From NCBI GenBank assembly GCA_019096065.1, contig JAGUCH010000003.1, positions 248,001 through 312,000 on the forward strand: a stretch of DNA of 64,000 nt. Reading direction: 5' to 3'. The notes below the pieces were generated by a model. The model saw nothing but the letters and a program-made list of their open reading frames with translations, did no database searches and was not told the origin of the DNA. Below are positions 1 to 13,700 of this stretch, piece after piece; position 1 is the stretch's first letter; each line of letters opens with the position of its first letter. Origin of the DNA: Paracyclopina nana. Taxonomy: Eukaryota > Arthropoda > Copepoda > Cyclopoida > Cyclopettidae. The position numbers were made by a program, and so were the translations under genes.

Positions 1-74
1 AATTTTTCTCCTTACATTAAGGTGTTTTTCGTGCATTTTCCTAAGGAATTGAGGGCGTACATGAACAGGACATA
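1..74. repeat. Foldback family D, truncated end
   Basis: Terminal arm of an inverted-repeat element, cut by the window edge. It ends in GTACATGAACAGGACAT and matches the right arm of the complete copy at 43229-43980 (TTAAGGTGTTTTTCG, CATTTTCCTAAGGAATT). Confidence 0.75.
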
Positions 75-2261
75 GCATTGAGTAATTTAATTTTGAGCGC
101 TCTAAACCATGAATTATTATGCACTTTTTTCCAACTAAGCCAGCCTCGAAATCCTATGGAGTGTTGCCTTCTGCTTAATGGCTCTAAAAGGCCACGACGT
201 GGCTGCAAAAGAACAAAGGCTAACAGAATTGCTGTTGTGGCAGCCACATACCTACTGAGAATATAATCTTTGGTATTTCATACACGAGCCTAGATTCTTC
301 TAGCAATAAATGAGCTTTTCTCCCACTTACCACTTTGATTTATACAGATACCATAAAGTACTGAAAATGAAAAGTATTCAGAGCAGTTTGGGCCTTAAAT
401 TTTGCTCTAGAAAAACATAAATAGAATTGCTTAGAATAGGGTGGGACAACCTGTATGCATGTCATATTACTAGTGTATGAAGTAATTCCTGGGGGCAGCT
501 CCACATTCTTGAGGAAATCGATAGAGACTGCAAATCGATACATACAACTACACACACTGTAAATTATGCCCCTTTTTCATAAGGTGGGCCCAAGCTAGCT
601 GAGAAAAGGCATTTTTTAAAGTCCTGACTTGTACATATGATATGTGTGCTAGTATATGTATGCAAACGAAGACTGGCTCTGAAAAGAGCCTTTGATCTGA
701 GTTTATGTATTCTACATGGAATATCCAGCCATAAATGTATTCCTAATGAGAGATCAGCTGTCAGGGCTTGATATGTATCCAACTGCTGCACTTGTAAGGC
801 TTTCCTTGATTGGCAAATTTGACACCAAGTTTGCACTGAATATGGAATTGATATGAATCCAAGAAGCGCTTGCCCAAATACTCGCGCGCGCAACAGCTGA
901 CACTTTGCAAATGATTTTTTCCCATTGCAACCAAAGAAGGAGGTTTATTGGTTGACTGCCACTGGGTTTCTTCTTGGTTTCCAATACTTCCAATACTACA
1001 AAGAAGAAGCTTCTTCGCGCAAGAAAAGGGCAGAAAAGTGGCTATTGTTACTTGTGTGACAGGAAGACTGAAAGCTTACTTCTTGGCCTTTCGAATAAAT
1101 GGCCAACTCAACTAGCCCTATTCTGCGAAACAAAGTCACAACAATTCCGTTTTGCTTACTTCAAGCCTCGAGTCATGCAAAATCTTAACTAGATGGCGCT
1201 GCACTCGTGGTCAGAGGGCGTTACTAATCATTGCGAAAGGTCTTCAAAAAAGCATGTCAACGCAGTTATTCACCTAATGTAATTATAAAGATTATTCTGC
1301 CATGCTTGCTTGAAGCTTTGATTAATGCTAAATCATAACTAGATGGCGTTGTACTCATGTGCAGAGGGCGCCACTAATCAACATGGCGCCATGATGCAAG
1401 AACGTAAACAGAGCATGTACAAGGTTTTGATTATGCGGGCCTGCGATTTTAGCAACGCTGGCCGGCATTTCAACCAGTCACATAGCTATTGTTAATTGAT
1501 GACAGCGAGTGTAAGTGACCAATTCTTAGCAAGAAAAGCCCTTACAAAGAAATATCAGAGAAAACAACCAGCGCCATCTGGCCTGTCTTTGTAACTTACT
1601 TCTCAGCTCAAAAGAAGCATTTCACGAAAGTTGAAGGCTTCATGACAGTAGTAGTACAAATGCCCAATTTTCCGCTCTTTCACTTTGAGCAATGCACTTT
1701 TGGATAATTGGATTCGCGATCCATGTCAAATGATCCCTTACTTAATGGAAGAGGAAATGCATGAATGGAATTGTTTGCCATTCAGTCTGACGATGACGTA
1801 TGCTAATGCTACTTCGAATGTACGCGCGTGCTTTCTAATAATCTTCAATGGATTGAGTTCCCCATAGCACCAATATAGCAGTACTGCAAAAACCACTGGT
1901 GGCCTACTGAGCCTCGTCAAATTCATATGCCACCACCAACAAAAGGGGCCACACGCGTCAAGAGCAGCAGCCTTAAAAGTAGGATTAAAAGCAGCAAATT
2001 AAGCGCAAGTCTACTTTGTGATGTTCCCCATTTTATAATGATCATCATGATGGACCACAGCTGCAAATAATGGCAGCACACAGACCCTTATTACAAGACT
2101 GCAAGGGATCCTATGTGAGTAAGCTGAACCCCTAAAAACCCAAAGAGTGGCCAAATTAGGTTTTATAAATCCGTATTGATTTATCTGTACACTTGCTACT
2201 GAGATGGCTAAATCAAGCAAAATAGCATTGCAAGTCATACGTAAAGAGAGAATTCTCACTG
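75..2261. other. Intergenic, no gene recognised
   Basis: Only short open frames without family resemblance or convincing splice context. A short direct repeat built on AACTAGATGGCG with a nearby CAGAGGGCG occurs at about 1189-1225 and 1339-1375, probably debris of a dispersed element. Confidence 0.5.
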
Positions 2262-2740
2262 AGCGAGTCAGTTTAGAATTTAACGCTATGCTCAGTTTTT
2301 TGCTTTGGTAGGCGCTGCTAGGGCTGACTGCAGTCAGGCTTTCAGCAGAATTTTGAAGCAAAAATGAGCATATCTAGTGCATTTTCAAGGCCTGGCAAAA
2401 AATCGACTTTTTACAAGGGACAATTCACGGCAAGTCGTTTTTGAAACTTTTCTGCTTTATTAGCAAAGATTATTCCTGAAGAGTGCGACCGAACGGTTTT
2501 TCTGCTGAGCCCAACTGAGTCTGCTGGCGTTTTTATAAAGCACAAGCGGCTTTAAAAGCGTAGCCGGATGGCGCCAATTGTTGTCTGGAAACCCAACACA
2601 ACGCAAAACTTAACAAAGTGGCAGTACTCTCATCATGCATGACTCTGCACAAACTCATCTCACTTCCAAGCAATTTGGCCAAATTTTGCTCATCGATGTT
2701 TTGCCAAAATTGAGACTCTAGCTTCACTACCAATGCCAAT
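2262..2740. repeat. Dispersed repeat family G
   Basis: A roughly 450-480-bp dispersed repeat. It shares long blocks, in inverse orientation, with 15040-15517, including CCAAGCAATTTGGCCAAATT, a GGATGGCGCCAATTGTTGTC-like block and the GACTGCAGTCAG-type block. Further relatives lie at 15530-15965 and 38600-39052. No coding capacity is seen. Confidence 0.65.
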
Positions 2741-3300
2741 TTCTTTTTGGTTTGGTGACGCGGAGAATAATTGGTAATTTTGGCTGTTGTTCATGTCAGC
2801 AATCTCAGCCGAGTCATTTGCGCTTAAGTCAACTAGCTCTCACGCGTAATTGGACTGGCTATACAAACAAAGGTGCTGGGAGCAATTTCGGTGATTCTGG
2901 ATCTGACACCCATATCATGCAGTGTTTTAATACACACATTATATTGACCTTTGCCAGCCTTACACCAGCTTTGGAAACAGAGGAGCTGATGCTGTGAGTG
3001 TGTGGCCTTTAGCTGGAATGCAAGGGGAAAAGGTGACGATGAATAATAGATGATTTGAGCACGGGTAGACAGGAAAAGGCTTTCCACCATATATAGAGTG
3101 TACTATATAGAGAATATGATAAGAACCAGGCAAGCATGAGATGATGCTCGATTCTTTGTGCAAGAAAATTGCAAAATGATTGGTAATGAAGTCATCTTCA
3201 TGCTGAGCCCAAGATCATTCATCTGAAGACAGAAAGAATATACAGTGATCATTGCACAGACTGTCCCTCCAAATCCGGAGTGCTAAATTCGAGCCTACAG

Positions 3301-4391
3301 TAGGGCTTTGTCATATTGACCGGTTGATCAAGTTAAGCAAGGTAAAGGTTAAGCTGCGTTCAGTTCCGTTCTCAGATATTAGGGCGTTCCCGTATTGGCC
3401 AGTTAGTCAAGTTAAGTTAGGTAGAAAGTAAAGTTTAGTTCAGTTCCGTTCCCAGATATTTATGTAGGTAGAACTTAACTTAGCTTGATTTTATGTAGTA
3501 CTAGCTTACTTGCCCAGTTAAGTTCAGTTGCCAAACTGAACTTAGCTACAAAAAGTGTTTTCACATGCATAGTAAGTGAAGCTCGCTTAATTGAGCAAAG
3601 CTAACTTTGCTCATCAGCTGCGGATGTACAACGCGTTGGCGTGTCAGCTCAGCGGTCAACTGAACATTGCTAAAACGAACCGAACTTGGCTAGAACAAGC
3701 TGAACTTAACTGATCAAGTAAGGTTGCTGTTTTAGCAACGTAACTTGACTAAAAATTCGAATATGGGATCGCCCTATTGATATAGGTGGATCCTAACTTT
3801 GCTTAATTTTATGCGGCACTTGTTTGCGTGCTAAGTTAAGTGAAGTTGATGTACGGAACTTGGCTTCAAAAAGCGTTCTCAGATGTTTAGCGATTGAGGC
3901 TAGCTCAATTGAGAAAAAGCTAAGTTAGCTCAGCGACTGCTGACACCCAATGCATTGTCGAGTCAGCAAACTTGCTACCTTAACTAAGCTAAAACCAACT
4001 GAACTTGGCTAGCACGAGCTAGCACTGAACTAGTCAAGTTAGGTCGCTGCTTCAGCAAGGTAACTTGACTAAAATTCCAGTACGGGATCGCCCTATTGAT
4101 GAAAGTAGATCCTAACTTTGCTTAACTCTAAGCAGTACTTGGATAAGTTAAGTTAAGTTGCCGAACTGAACTTAAATAGAAAAAGTGTTCCCAGAGGCGT
4201 AGCAAAACTGAGAAAAAGCTAAGTTAGCTCATCAGCTGTCGACATCCAAAGCATTGGCGCGTCAGCAAACTTGCTTCCTAAACTAAGCTAAAACCAACTG
4301 AGCTTCGCTAGAAGGAGCTGAACTGAACTAATCAAGTTAGGTCACTGCTTCAGCAAGGAAACTTAGAAATAAAAACATAGGATCGCCCTTA
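3301..4391. repeat. MITE family B, tandem cluster of about three units
   Basis: Family B elements begin GGGCGTTCCCATATTGG, end AATATGGGATCGCCC, and are filled with AAGTTAAG/AACTTAACT motifs. The two ends are inverted complements, as in non-autonomous DNA transposons. Here a fragment is followed by a nearly complete unit starting at 3382; the terminal GGATCGCCCTATTGAT runs directly into the next unit (junctions near 3770 and 4090) and the last ends near 4391. No coding capacity. Confidence 0.75.
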
Positions 4392-4702
4392 TATTTCTAA
4401 AACACAAGGCAGTTGGATTTGAAGGAATTTCTGTGGGACAGCCTGTATGTAAAGGGATCAGGGCATAAGAAGAGTGCTTCATCAATCATTTTCAGCCTTG
4501 CGCTGAGAAAGGCAAACCGAGAAAGTTTGAGCACCGAATCTCGGACGCTTGAAACGTCCCAAGGGAACTTTATGCTGCTGTAGCAAAGGCCGAAGGTTGT
4601 TTGCACATCATATTAACATATCATATACCCCTTCGCATATTGCATCTCCCAAATAGAGCCTGGGGCAAAATTGAAATCTCCTTAATTCAGATCTCATTTC
4701 AG

Positions 4703-7700
4703 ATTCCCAAACTGAGCTGGAGCCGACGAGTGGTGGCAATAATGCAGAAATCACCGTAGTCACTGTGGAAGGCGGCAGAGCTGATTTACCATGTGACATA
4801 GCTGCCAAGTCTCAAGATGACAGTGTTTACCTTGTCCTTTGGTACAGGAAAAACTCAGGCACTCCCATTTACAGGTATTTGTCAGCTTCCCACACTCCTT
4901 CAGTGCCAAAAGACATCCAAATCACATCATTAAACTTAGCTAAATCAGCGAGAGCGCCCCTAGCGTGATTTTAGGGCAACACATGGGAGCTGTCACGTTT
5001 CGCAAGTGTAAGCAAATAAAAGTGATCCATTGAGCTTCAAAGGACTTTTCATGAAAAAAAATAAGGCTCAAACCGCCGGTTCAATTTCGAAAAATTAAAA
5101 CAATGATAACGGTCTTTCAAAAACCGTTATTCGTTGTGCATTCAAAATAAGTCAAATTCGCCTTGGAAAAAAATGCCTCTCAATGTTCGTTACCAAAAAA
5201 CTAGAATTTGAAGTTGCACTTACTTTTCTCCAAGTTCCAGCTGATATTGCCAAAAATGACGCAGCGACTTTTTCGGATTGTTTACATTTATTTGTTTGTA
5301 AACAAAGAGCGCGCATGGCAGAGTGACGCGACGGTGCGGCGATCAGATAAACAAACAGAGCTCTCTGGCGTTTTTGCCCACTTTTTGCCGCAAATCAATT
5401 TGCTCCTGATCGAATTGTATAAACTGGCAGCTCCAGACTTCTAGTTGGTGAAAGTATTTCCTGCCATCATCATCGGAAAGCACCTAGCCATCATGGCTTG
5501 AATTCCTTTATCGAGGTTGGCATGAAAAACTTTGAGCTTTGTGTGCAAAAGGCACACACACTTTGGCAGCACTGGAGTATTATGTACTGGCGACAAAGTT
5601 AAATTCAGTCGTTTTTGCGCCACTTTTGTTGTTGTTCACTCCAATGTTTCCCAATTCTTTGCCCTCTTCTTCTTTGCTTGGGGAAAAAATCGGATTGGGG
5701 AAAGGAGGAGGCGAAAAACAATCTTTGGGGCAAAGTTTGGCTGGTATTTAAGCCAAAGGCGTACAGTCGCTAGATTCACAGCGCCATCTATTTGGCAACT
5801 TGAGCAAGTACATTTGACATGGCAGTGCAGCATAGAACATTATAAATTGGCGATTGTTTGGCTTTGAGAATTCTTATGCCGAAAACTTTGTTGATACGAC
5901 ATAATCTATAAATGAAATGACGCCCTTTCAAGCCATTAAAGTATAAGGACATAACGCAAACTTTCAACCTTTTTGTTGTTGAAACCAAATTTTTTTAGCC
6001 TGGCTCCGTTAATCAGCCAATCAAATTGCCGCTCGTAATCACGTGACAAGTTTAGCGCAAGATAGTTTTCCCAAAAATACTTGCTCAAAAAGCGCCATCT
6101 GTCGAAAAAGTTTGTCCCTCCTCTGGCTTATAGTAAAAATCTTTTTAGCTATGACTCTCGCGAAATGACGGATTTGAGACCTGACCGACCGGATTTGTGG
6201 TCTGAGCCCTCGGCCTTTGGAGATCGAGCCCATTTCCGAGTCAGCACTCAACCGGCTGTCCTCTCGGTGACCGGGGTACAAAGGTTTGATGCGGGGACTT
6301 ATACTTGTCGAGTGGATTTTCGCCAATCTCCCACCGTGTATCACCATGTCAAGCTGGACATCATTGGTAAGAGCCAATTCCAATTTCACTCTCTCTTTTT
6401 TCCGGTCAAACATCAATTTTTTCCGTTCCAATTCAAACTTTGACCAGGGTTTCCAGATTGGCTTTTTTGCTCTTTTTTAACAAATTACATTCTGGCGAAT
6501 ATTTGGCTATAAAATGCACTTTTAGGTCTGGTAGCACATCCTCATTTTAATTTAGTTTCAAATTCAAACAAGTAGCAGAGTTTCCAGATTAGCTTTATTG
6601 CACTTTAAACATCTTACATTCTGGCGTTTCCCTATAATATTTGGCTTTGAAATGCACATAAAGTTTTGGTGGCACATCCTCTTTTTAAATTAGTACCAAT
6701 TTCAAACATGGACCAGCATTCCCAGATCGGCTTTTTTGCTCTTTTTTACACCTGTCGTTCTGGCATTTTCCTAGAACATTTGGCTATAAAAAGGAACTTT
6801 CAGGCATATCCTCATTTAAATTTAGTTTCAATTTCAAACATGTAGCAGAGTTACCGGATGGGCTTTTTTTCTCTTTAAACATGTGACATTCTGGCGTTTT
6901 CCTAGAATATTTGGCTAAAAAAGGAACTTTAAGGTCTAGCAGTGGCATCTCTCCAACTTTTTTCTATTTGGTTTCGAGATATACAGCAAGGAACCACGAA
7001 AAGCACTCTGACATCATGCATTATTGTTTGAAATGACATTCAATGTGGCATTAGCAGTGTTTATGCTGCTCGTAAAAAAGCCCTTTTACGAGGGAGTTGG
7101 CTGTCATGCAAAATGCTGGTTGTCGTCTGATAAGGACCGTTTTCTTAAGTTTTGAGGTAAATGAATTATGTCTTTATAGTACATGAATGGGAAGTTAAGG
7201 GAGAGTGAGAGATTGTATCATTTCCCCTCAAGATATATGCTCTCCCTCTACCTTCTTCTTTGTGCTGCTAAAAAGCCTCGGTTGAAAAGTTTATTACACT
7301 GGTAAAGTCTCCCCAGTTCACGAGAGAAGGGCGTTCCCATATCAACTGGTTAGTCAAGTTAAGTTAGGCATAAAGTTCAGCTGTGTTCAGTTCCGTTCTC
7401 AGATATTGATGTCTGTGGATCCTAACTTTGCTTAATCTTACATGGAACTAGCACGCTTGCTAAGGTACGTTAAGTTGCCAAACTGAACTTGAATAGAAAA
7501 AGTGTTCTCAATCCTGTTAGCATGATTGAGAAGAAGCTAAGTTAAGTTATCAGCTGCTGACATCCAACTCATTGGCGCGTCAGCATAGCAGCTACCTTAA
7601 CAAAGCAAAAACCGACTGAACTTACGTAGTAGTCGTTAGGTTAAGTTAAGTTGGCAAACTGAGCTTAACTAAAAAAAAGTGTTCTCAGACGTGTAGCAAA

Positions 7701-10700
7701 ATCGAGCAAAAGCTAAGTTAGCTCAACGGCTGCTGACAGCCAAAGCATTGGCACGTTAGCATAGCAGCCACCTTAACTTAACAAAAACCGACTTAACATA
7801 GCTAGCACTTACGTAGTAGTCGTTAGGTTAAGCTAAGCAGCCGGACTGAGCTTACCTACAAAAAGTGTTCGCAGACATGTAGCAAAATTGAGCAAAAGCT
7901 AAGTTAGCTCATCGGCTGTCAACAGCCAAAGCATTGGCATGTCAGCAAACTTGCAACCTTAACTAAGCTAAAGCCAACTGAACTTGGCTAGCAAGCGCTG
8001 AACTGAAGTAATCAAGTTAGGTTACTGCTTCAGCAAGGCAACTTAGAAATTCCAATATGGGATCGCCCTAGATTTTTGATTCTTCAAACAGAGCAAGTAA
8101 TTTCCGGCCAGCATTTCCACGATGATTTCCCAACACATTACGCCACTTTTCCCCCTTTTTTCAAAGCTGAGGATTAAGATCTACTATAATTCTTTTGCTT
8201 TTATTATGCATAGTGCGCATGTTTAAACGGCATAATAATCCAGGCGTTTATGACTAGCGTTCTTTTCCCTTTTTTTGGTATGGTTTCCTAGAAAAATAAA
8301 TGCTAAAAAATGCTAGGTATATTCTAGGAAATTGTAAGTAGTGAAAGCTGATTATTTGATTGTTGTTGGAGTAACTCAATAATTTGCCTTTTCAGCCTTC
8401 AATTTCCTGAAAAGCCCTCGATTTGGTGTGTCTCACACTGAGGTGCATTAACACAATTTTTTGCATGCAATATTTGCCATGAATGGCAAAAGCTGAAAGC
8501 TGCTTGCACGATTATTTATAGGTGGGCAACAACGTGCAATTTGGCTCTATGGCCACAAAAAGGTGTGTGTAGCATTGAAGATAGGAGAAAAAGTGCTCCG
8601 AAGGGAAATTGGATTTGAAAATTTCCCGGATGTTTTGAAGCACTCACAGCCACGAAATTGTGGCACTCTTCGATAATTCAATTTTCTGTCAAGAATCGCA
8701 CAATGAGGAAATGCTCCTTTATTGGAAAATCCTCATGAAAAATAAGATTAGAAGTGGTCACGCGAGGAGGAGTTGCCAGCTTTCTAGACAGAGTCAGCTG
8801 TCGCGCGCGCGCTCGTGCAGCTGTCGCGCGTGCGCGCGCGCGCCCAAACATAAACAACAACACCGCGCATCCGTTTTCAAAGCTGGGAAGCTTTTAGTAG
8901 CGGGAGAAATGCCGCATTATTACGTAAATGTAGGGGTGATTTTGAAAGTGTCACGCCATATACAATGTCAGATGGGTACACAGATATCCATTAGTAATAC
9001 TTATAAGCTTATTTCCGTTTCCAGTCCCTCCCCAGAAGCCATTAATTGTGGATGATCGAGGCCGCACCGTGGAAGGCGAGGTTGGCATCGGGCCCTTTCG
9101 CGAGGGTGAAAGCCTCAGCCTCGAGTGCAACGTTCCGGGAGGTGAGTGAAACTTATGGCACCATTTTGATTGGAAAATGCCACAAATCTTTGGCTGGCTG
9201 GCGTAAAATTGAATGCAGGGGCTTTTCCAGTAATCCTCTTGGACCGCGAGCTGCCAATTGATTGGCCCTTGGGAGCAACATATTAAGAAAGCCCGGAAAA
9301 TTTTTAGAAAGCACCTTTTTAATCATCGTAATGGCTTTTGTGAGCACTGGCATGAGTTTATGGGTGGTGTGTGTCACTGGAGCGAAGCTGAGGCTAAATG
9401 GACCACGCGTGCTGCAAGGGCGATACCATGTTTGAATTTCCAAGTTACCTTGCTCAAGCAGGAACCTTTCTTGATTTCTTCAGTTCAGCTCGTGCTAGCC
9501 AAGTTCAGTTGGTTTAAGCTTAGTTTGGGTAGCAAGTTTGCTGACGTGCCAATGCTTTGGCTGTCAACAGCCGATGAGCTAACTTGGCTTTTGCTCAATT
9601 TTGCTACGCGTCTGCGAACACTTTTTGTAGCTAAGCTCAGTTCGGCAACTTAGCTTAACCTAACGACTGCTACATAAGTGCTAGCCTTGTTCAGTCAGTT
9701 TTTGCCTAGTTAAGGTAGCTGCTATGCTGACTCGCCAACCTGTTGGATGTCAGCAGTCAATGAGCTAACTTAGCTTTTTCTTCTTTTTAAGCTTTATTCG
9801 CTTCGCAACTGAGAATACTTTTTAAGTTTCGCAATTGAACTAATCTTAGCAAGTGAGCTAGTGCTATGTAAGATTAAGCAAAGTAAGGATCCACAGACTC
9901 AAATATCTGAGAGCGGAACTGAGCACAGCTGAACTTTGTTCCAAGCTTAACTTGACTAACCAGACAATATGGGAACGCCCTGCAGAGTATGTGTTATATG
10001 TGTACTAAGGTGTTGTTGCTCGCGAGACTTCTTCTTTATGCCTCGAGATATGTATCTACGGTGTAACAGCCATATTTCTATGGCAGTCCCAAGGGAGGTT
10101 GGAGTGAGCTGGCATGAAAACAACTAGAGGAGGAAACAAAAAGTAAATGACACCAGATCTTCAATCTTGGGCAAAGGGGAGTTGCTTTTTCGAATTACCA
10201 CGCTGCTGTATTGCAGTACAGAGATGCCCAAGGGAGTGATACAGTTTGGAATTGAATTGGAACTCTCCATAAAGTAACTGAAAAGAGTGGAGGAAACTCA
10301 AAAGCCAAGGTCCAAAATCAATTATTTGCCATAATTAGGCTCCATCCATATATAGATCTCAAAGATCATAAAGATTGTAAAGATCACTGATCTTTGTGAT
10401 CTATAAATGGACATTTTTTGTTAATATTTAGATCACTGTGGTGGACGTGCTAGCTAAGCTTATCTATATATGGACATTTTCTAGGTAGTGAAAACCGATA
10501 TTCATAATTAGATCACAATCAGTGTTTATGATCTATAAGTGGACCTTTTAAGATCATTGAAGACTCTTCACAGCTTTTTACTTAGCCTAGGATAAGCTAC
10601 ATTGATTTATTTAAAATTGCAAGACTTGATTGAAGAATGCAATATTATTCTGTCTTAAATCAAAATGGTGTCAATATTACTAATATTTTTCATAAACTCA

Positions 10701-13700
10701 GTTTTCAGAACAGTGGAGACAAAATGCCAAAGAGCAATTTCAATTACATATAATATTTGTTGGCTTTCAGTTCCTTTCTTTTAGATTGCAACTCACATCA
10801 ACCTGAGGGCTAAGTAATTATAAAACCCTATTCTCTTACCAAACTAAATAAAATGTAATGAGTAAAATATCCCAGATCCAACAGTGGAATAGTCTGCCAT
10901 TTCAAATAAATCAATTTAGGGCCTGTTCACCTGCATATTTTGGCCAATTATTTTGTCGAAATATTGAAAAAAATACTGAATGGCTGGCTTTTGATAGTAA
11001 TAGACTAATTCTGAAGTCAAAATCTGAAAAATGATTTTATAAATACCAGATATTTGCAAATATCAGATTAAGTCGCACATAATTTTGTTAATATTATTGC
11101 AGGTGAACAAGGCCTTAGTTTACCCTAGACTTTTGAAAAAAATGTGCAGATCATCGTAAACACTGACTGTGATCTAAATATGAATCTCTGTTTTCTGTAA
11201 ATAGAAAATGTCCATGCATAGATCAGCTTTGCAAGCGCGTCCACCACTATAATCTAAATATTAACAAAAAATGTCCATTTATAGATGACAAAGATCAGTG
11301 ATCTTTATGATCTTTATGATCTTTGTGATCTATATATCAATACAGCGCCATAATTAGCCTAACTATGCAGAGTCCACTCACTGAGCAGCGCCCTCAGTGG
11401 AGCAAGCGGCCAAAATTGGAACTAATCACTATATGTATTCCAAGTACTAATGCACTACTAGTATATTTGAGACTTTGAGGCTGTCTATCCTTTCTGGAAA
11501 GGGGAAGGCCAATCTTGAGGTCAAAGTATCTCCCTTTCATCTTATCAGTAGTATGTGTGGCCCTTTACCAGAACAACTCATCAGTCATTCCCTCTTGGAT
11601 CTCAACTTTCATTGGTCTTCTTCCCTCACTACCACTACTTGTCAAGGTGGAAGATCAAATTGGATGTGATCCGTGGTAAATGATGACCTATCCTCGTCAG
11701 CTGTCGACCCTCGTGTATATCTGTCTCATTATGCAGAGCAAAGACATTTATGCTGACTGGCCTTGTTGCAGTGGCCACTTCCAATGCTACTGTATGAAGG
11801 CCAAAGGCAATGGAGGGAAAATTGAGCGATTAACTCTTGGCCGTGTGAGACACACAGTGCTCACAATTCTCTCGAGGGCAGCCGCGAATCAGCCAACCTT
11901 GCCAGCCTTTTTTTCCGCGAAATCCAAGTTCAAAGGCTGGGCTGCCATGTACCATGTTTGAGAGCCTCGAAAACAAAGAGCTGTCACATGGTATCGAGTC
12001 TAGAATTACGCATTTGAAATTCTACCAAAGGTGATTTTTTCCACAATAAAATGTGGAAAAAAGCAGATTCAAGCTAATTTGTAATCATTTCATCACATTT
12101 TCTGGCCTTAATTGACCCAACTGAGAAACAATATATGATCCTATCACACTTTCAACCAATTTTGAATTGTTTTTCACAATTACTCATTCTGTGAAAAATA
12201 TCGATCATGTTAATGCATGGCTAGCATTAATATTGGTACATGTTGGTGTTTATGCTGCACTAACATAGAATACTTAAATTAACAGGACGATTCTTAAAAA
12301 AGCACAATTTGTATCGCAAACTTAACACAGTAATACCCTATGTAGTAAAAAAGTATTTAAGTAGCTGCTATTTAAGTACCTTTATACTACACAGGGTATT
12401 TAAATACCCGTCACCAGCTAATGATGAGAAAACCTGCTAAGGACCGGGCCGCAATTTATCGTACACCTTGCCAATGAAAGGCGATATTCTTGTTGAACAT
12501 AATGGCCAAAACAGCAGATTCAAGCTAATTTGTAACCATTTCATCACATTTTTTGGCCTAAATTGACCCAACTGAGAAACGATAGATGATCCTATCACAC
12601 TTTCAACCAATTTTGAATTGTTTTTCACAATTAATCATTCTGTTCCAAATATCGATCATGTTAATGCATGGCTAGCATTAATATTGGAACGTGTTGGTGT
12701 TTATGCTGCACTAACATAGAATACTTTATATGATGGAAAGCAATTTTCGCATGTATAATTCAGTTTACCAATTCGTCTCAGTTCATATTACTATACATAT
12801 ATAAAAGCTCTGACCTTTAACTTTATCAAGTGACACGCATTATAAAGTATTTTATAAGGTGTGTTGCTCCTCTGTTTGACCAGAGACCATGATATTGTCC
12901 AAGAAGTAAATCCCATGTTAGAAAAAAGGAGAAAAAATGCCGAGTCTGGGGATCGAACCCTGATCATCTAGATTAGGAGTCCAACGCTCTACTGACTGAG
13001 CTACCAATACAGACAGAATAATTAATGTCAGAATTCCTTCTTATTCTTATTCTCAGCTGAGCTAAGCTTAGTAGAACAGTAGAGCCTTTTCAGAGGTACC
13101 AGACAAAACTTAATCTAACACATCTTTTAGCCCCCAAAAATGCCAAATTCTAAATGCACAATTTTTTAATTGATTAAGTAACGCTTTCTGTTACTCTTGC
13201 ACTACTAAGGGCCTCTCAACCCTAGCCTTCAAGTAATGGATCAGGTGCTAAGTCAAGATCGCCTGGTATGGTAACTTCATTACAATTTGCAAATTCCTTT
13301 GCCTCATATAAAATCGTATATATATGTAAACAAATTATAAAACAGGCTTACAAAACATCTGAGCTCATTTTGCAAAGTAAAAATCTCGTGGCATTACTTG
13401 GCTCTCGCAAGCTCGAGCCCGCAAAAATGCCACTCGATTTCTACTTTACAAAATTTGCTCAGCTATTTTATTAGCTTGTTTTATAAATTGTTTACATATA
13501 TAAATAGGTATAAATTAACAGGACGATTCTTAAAAAAGCACAATTTGCAGCGCAAACTTAACACAGTAGCATTTTATTGTACGCCTTGCCAATGAAAGGC
13601 GATATTCTTGTTGAACATAATGGCCAAAACAGCAGATTCAAGCTAATTTGTAACCATTTCATCACATTTTTTGGCCTAAATTGACCCAAATGCGAAACAA

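Noticed and set aside
12939..13010. Functional tRNA-Arg gene
   Set aside because: The 5' and 3' acceptor strands do not pair and the T stem has a mismatch.
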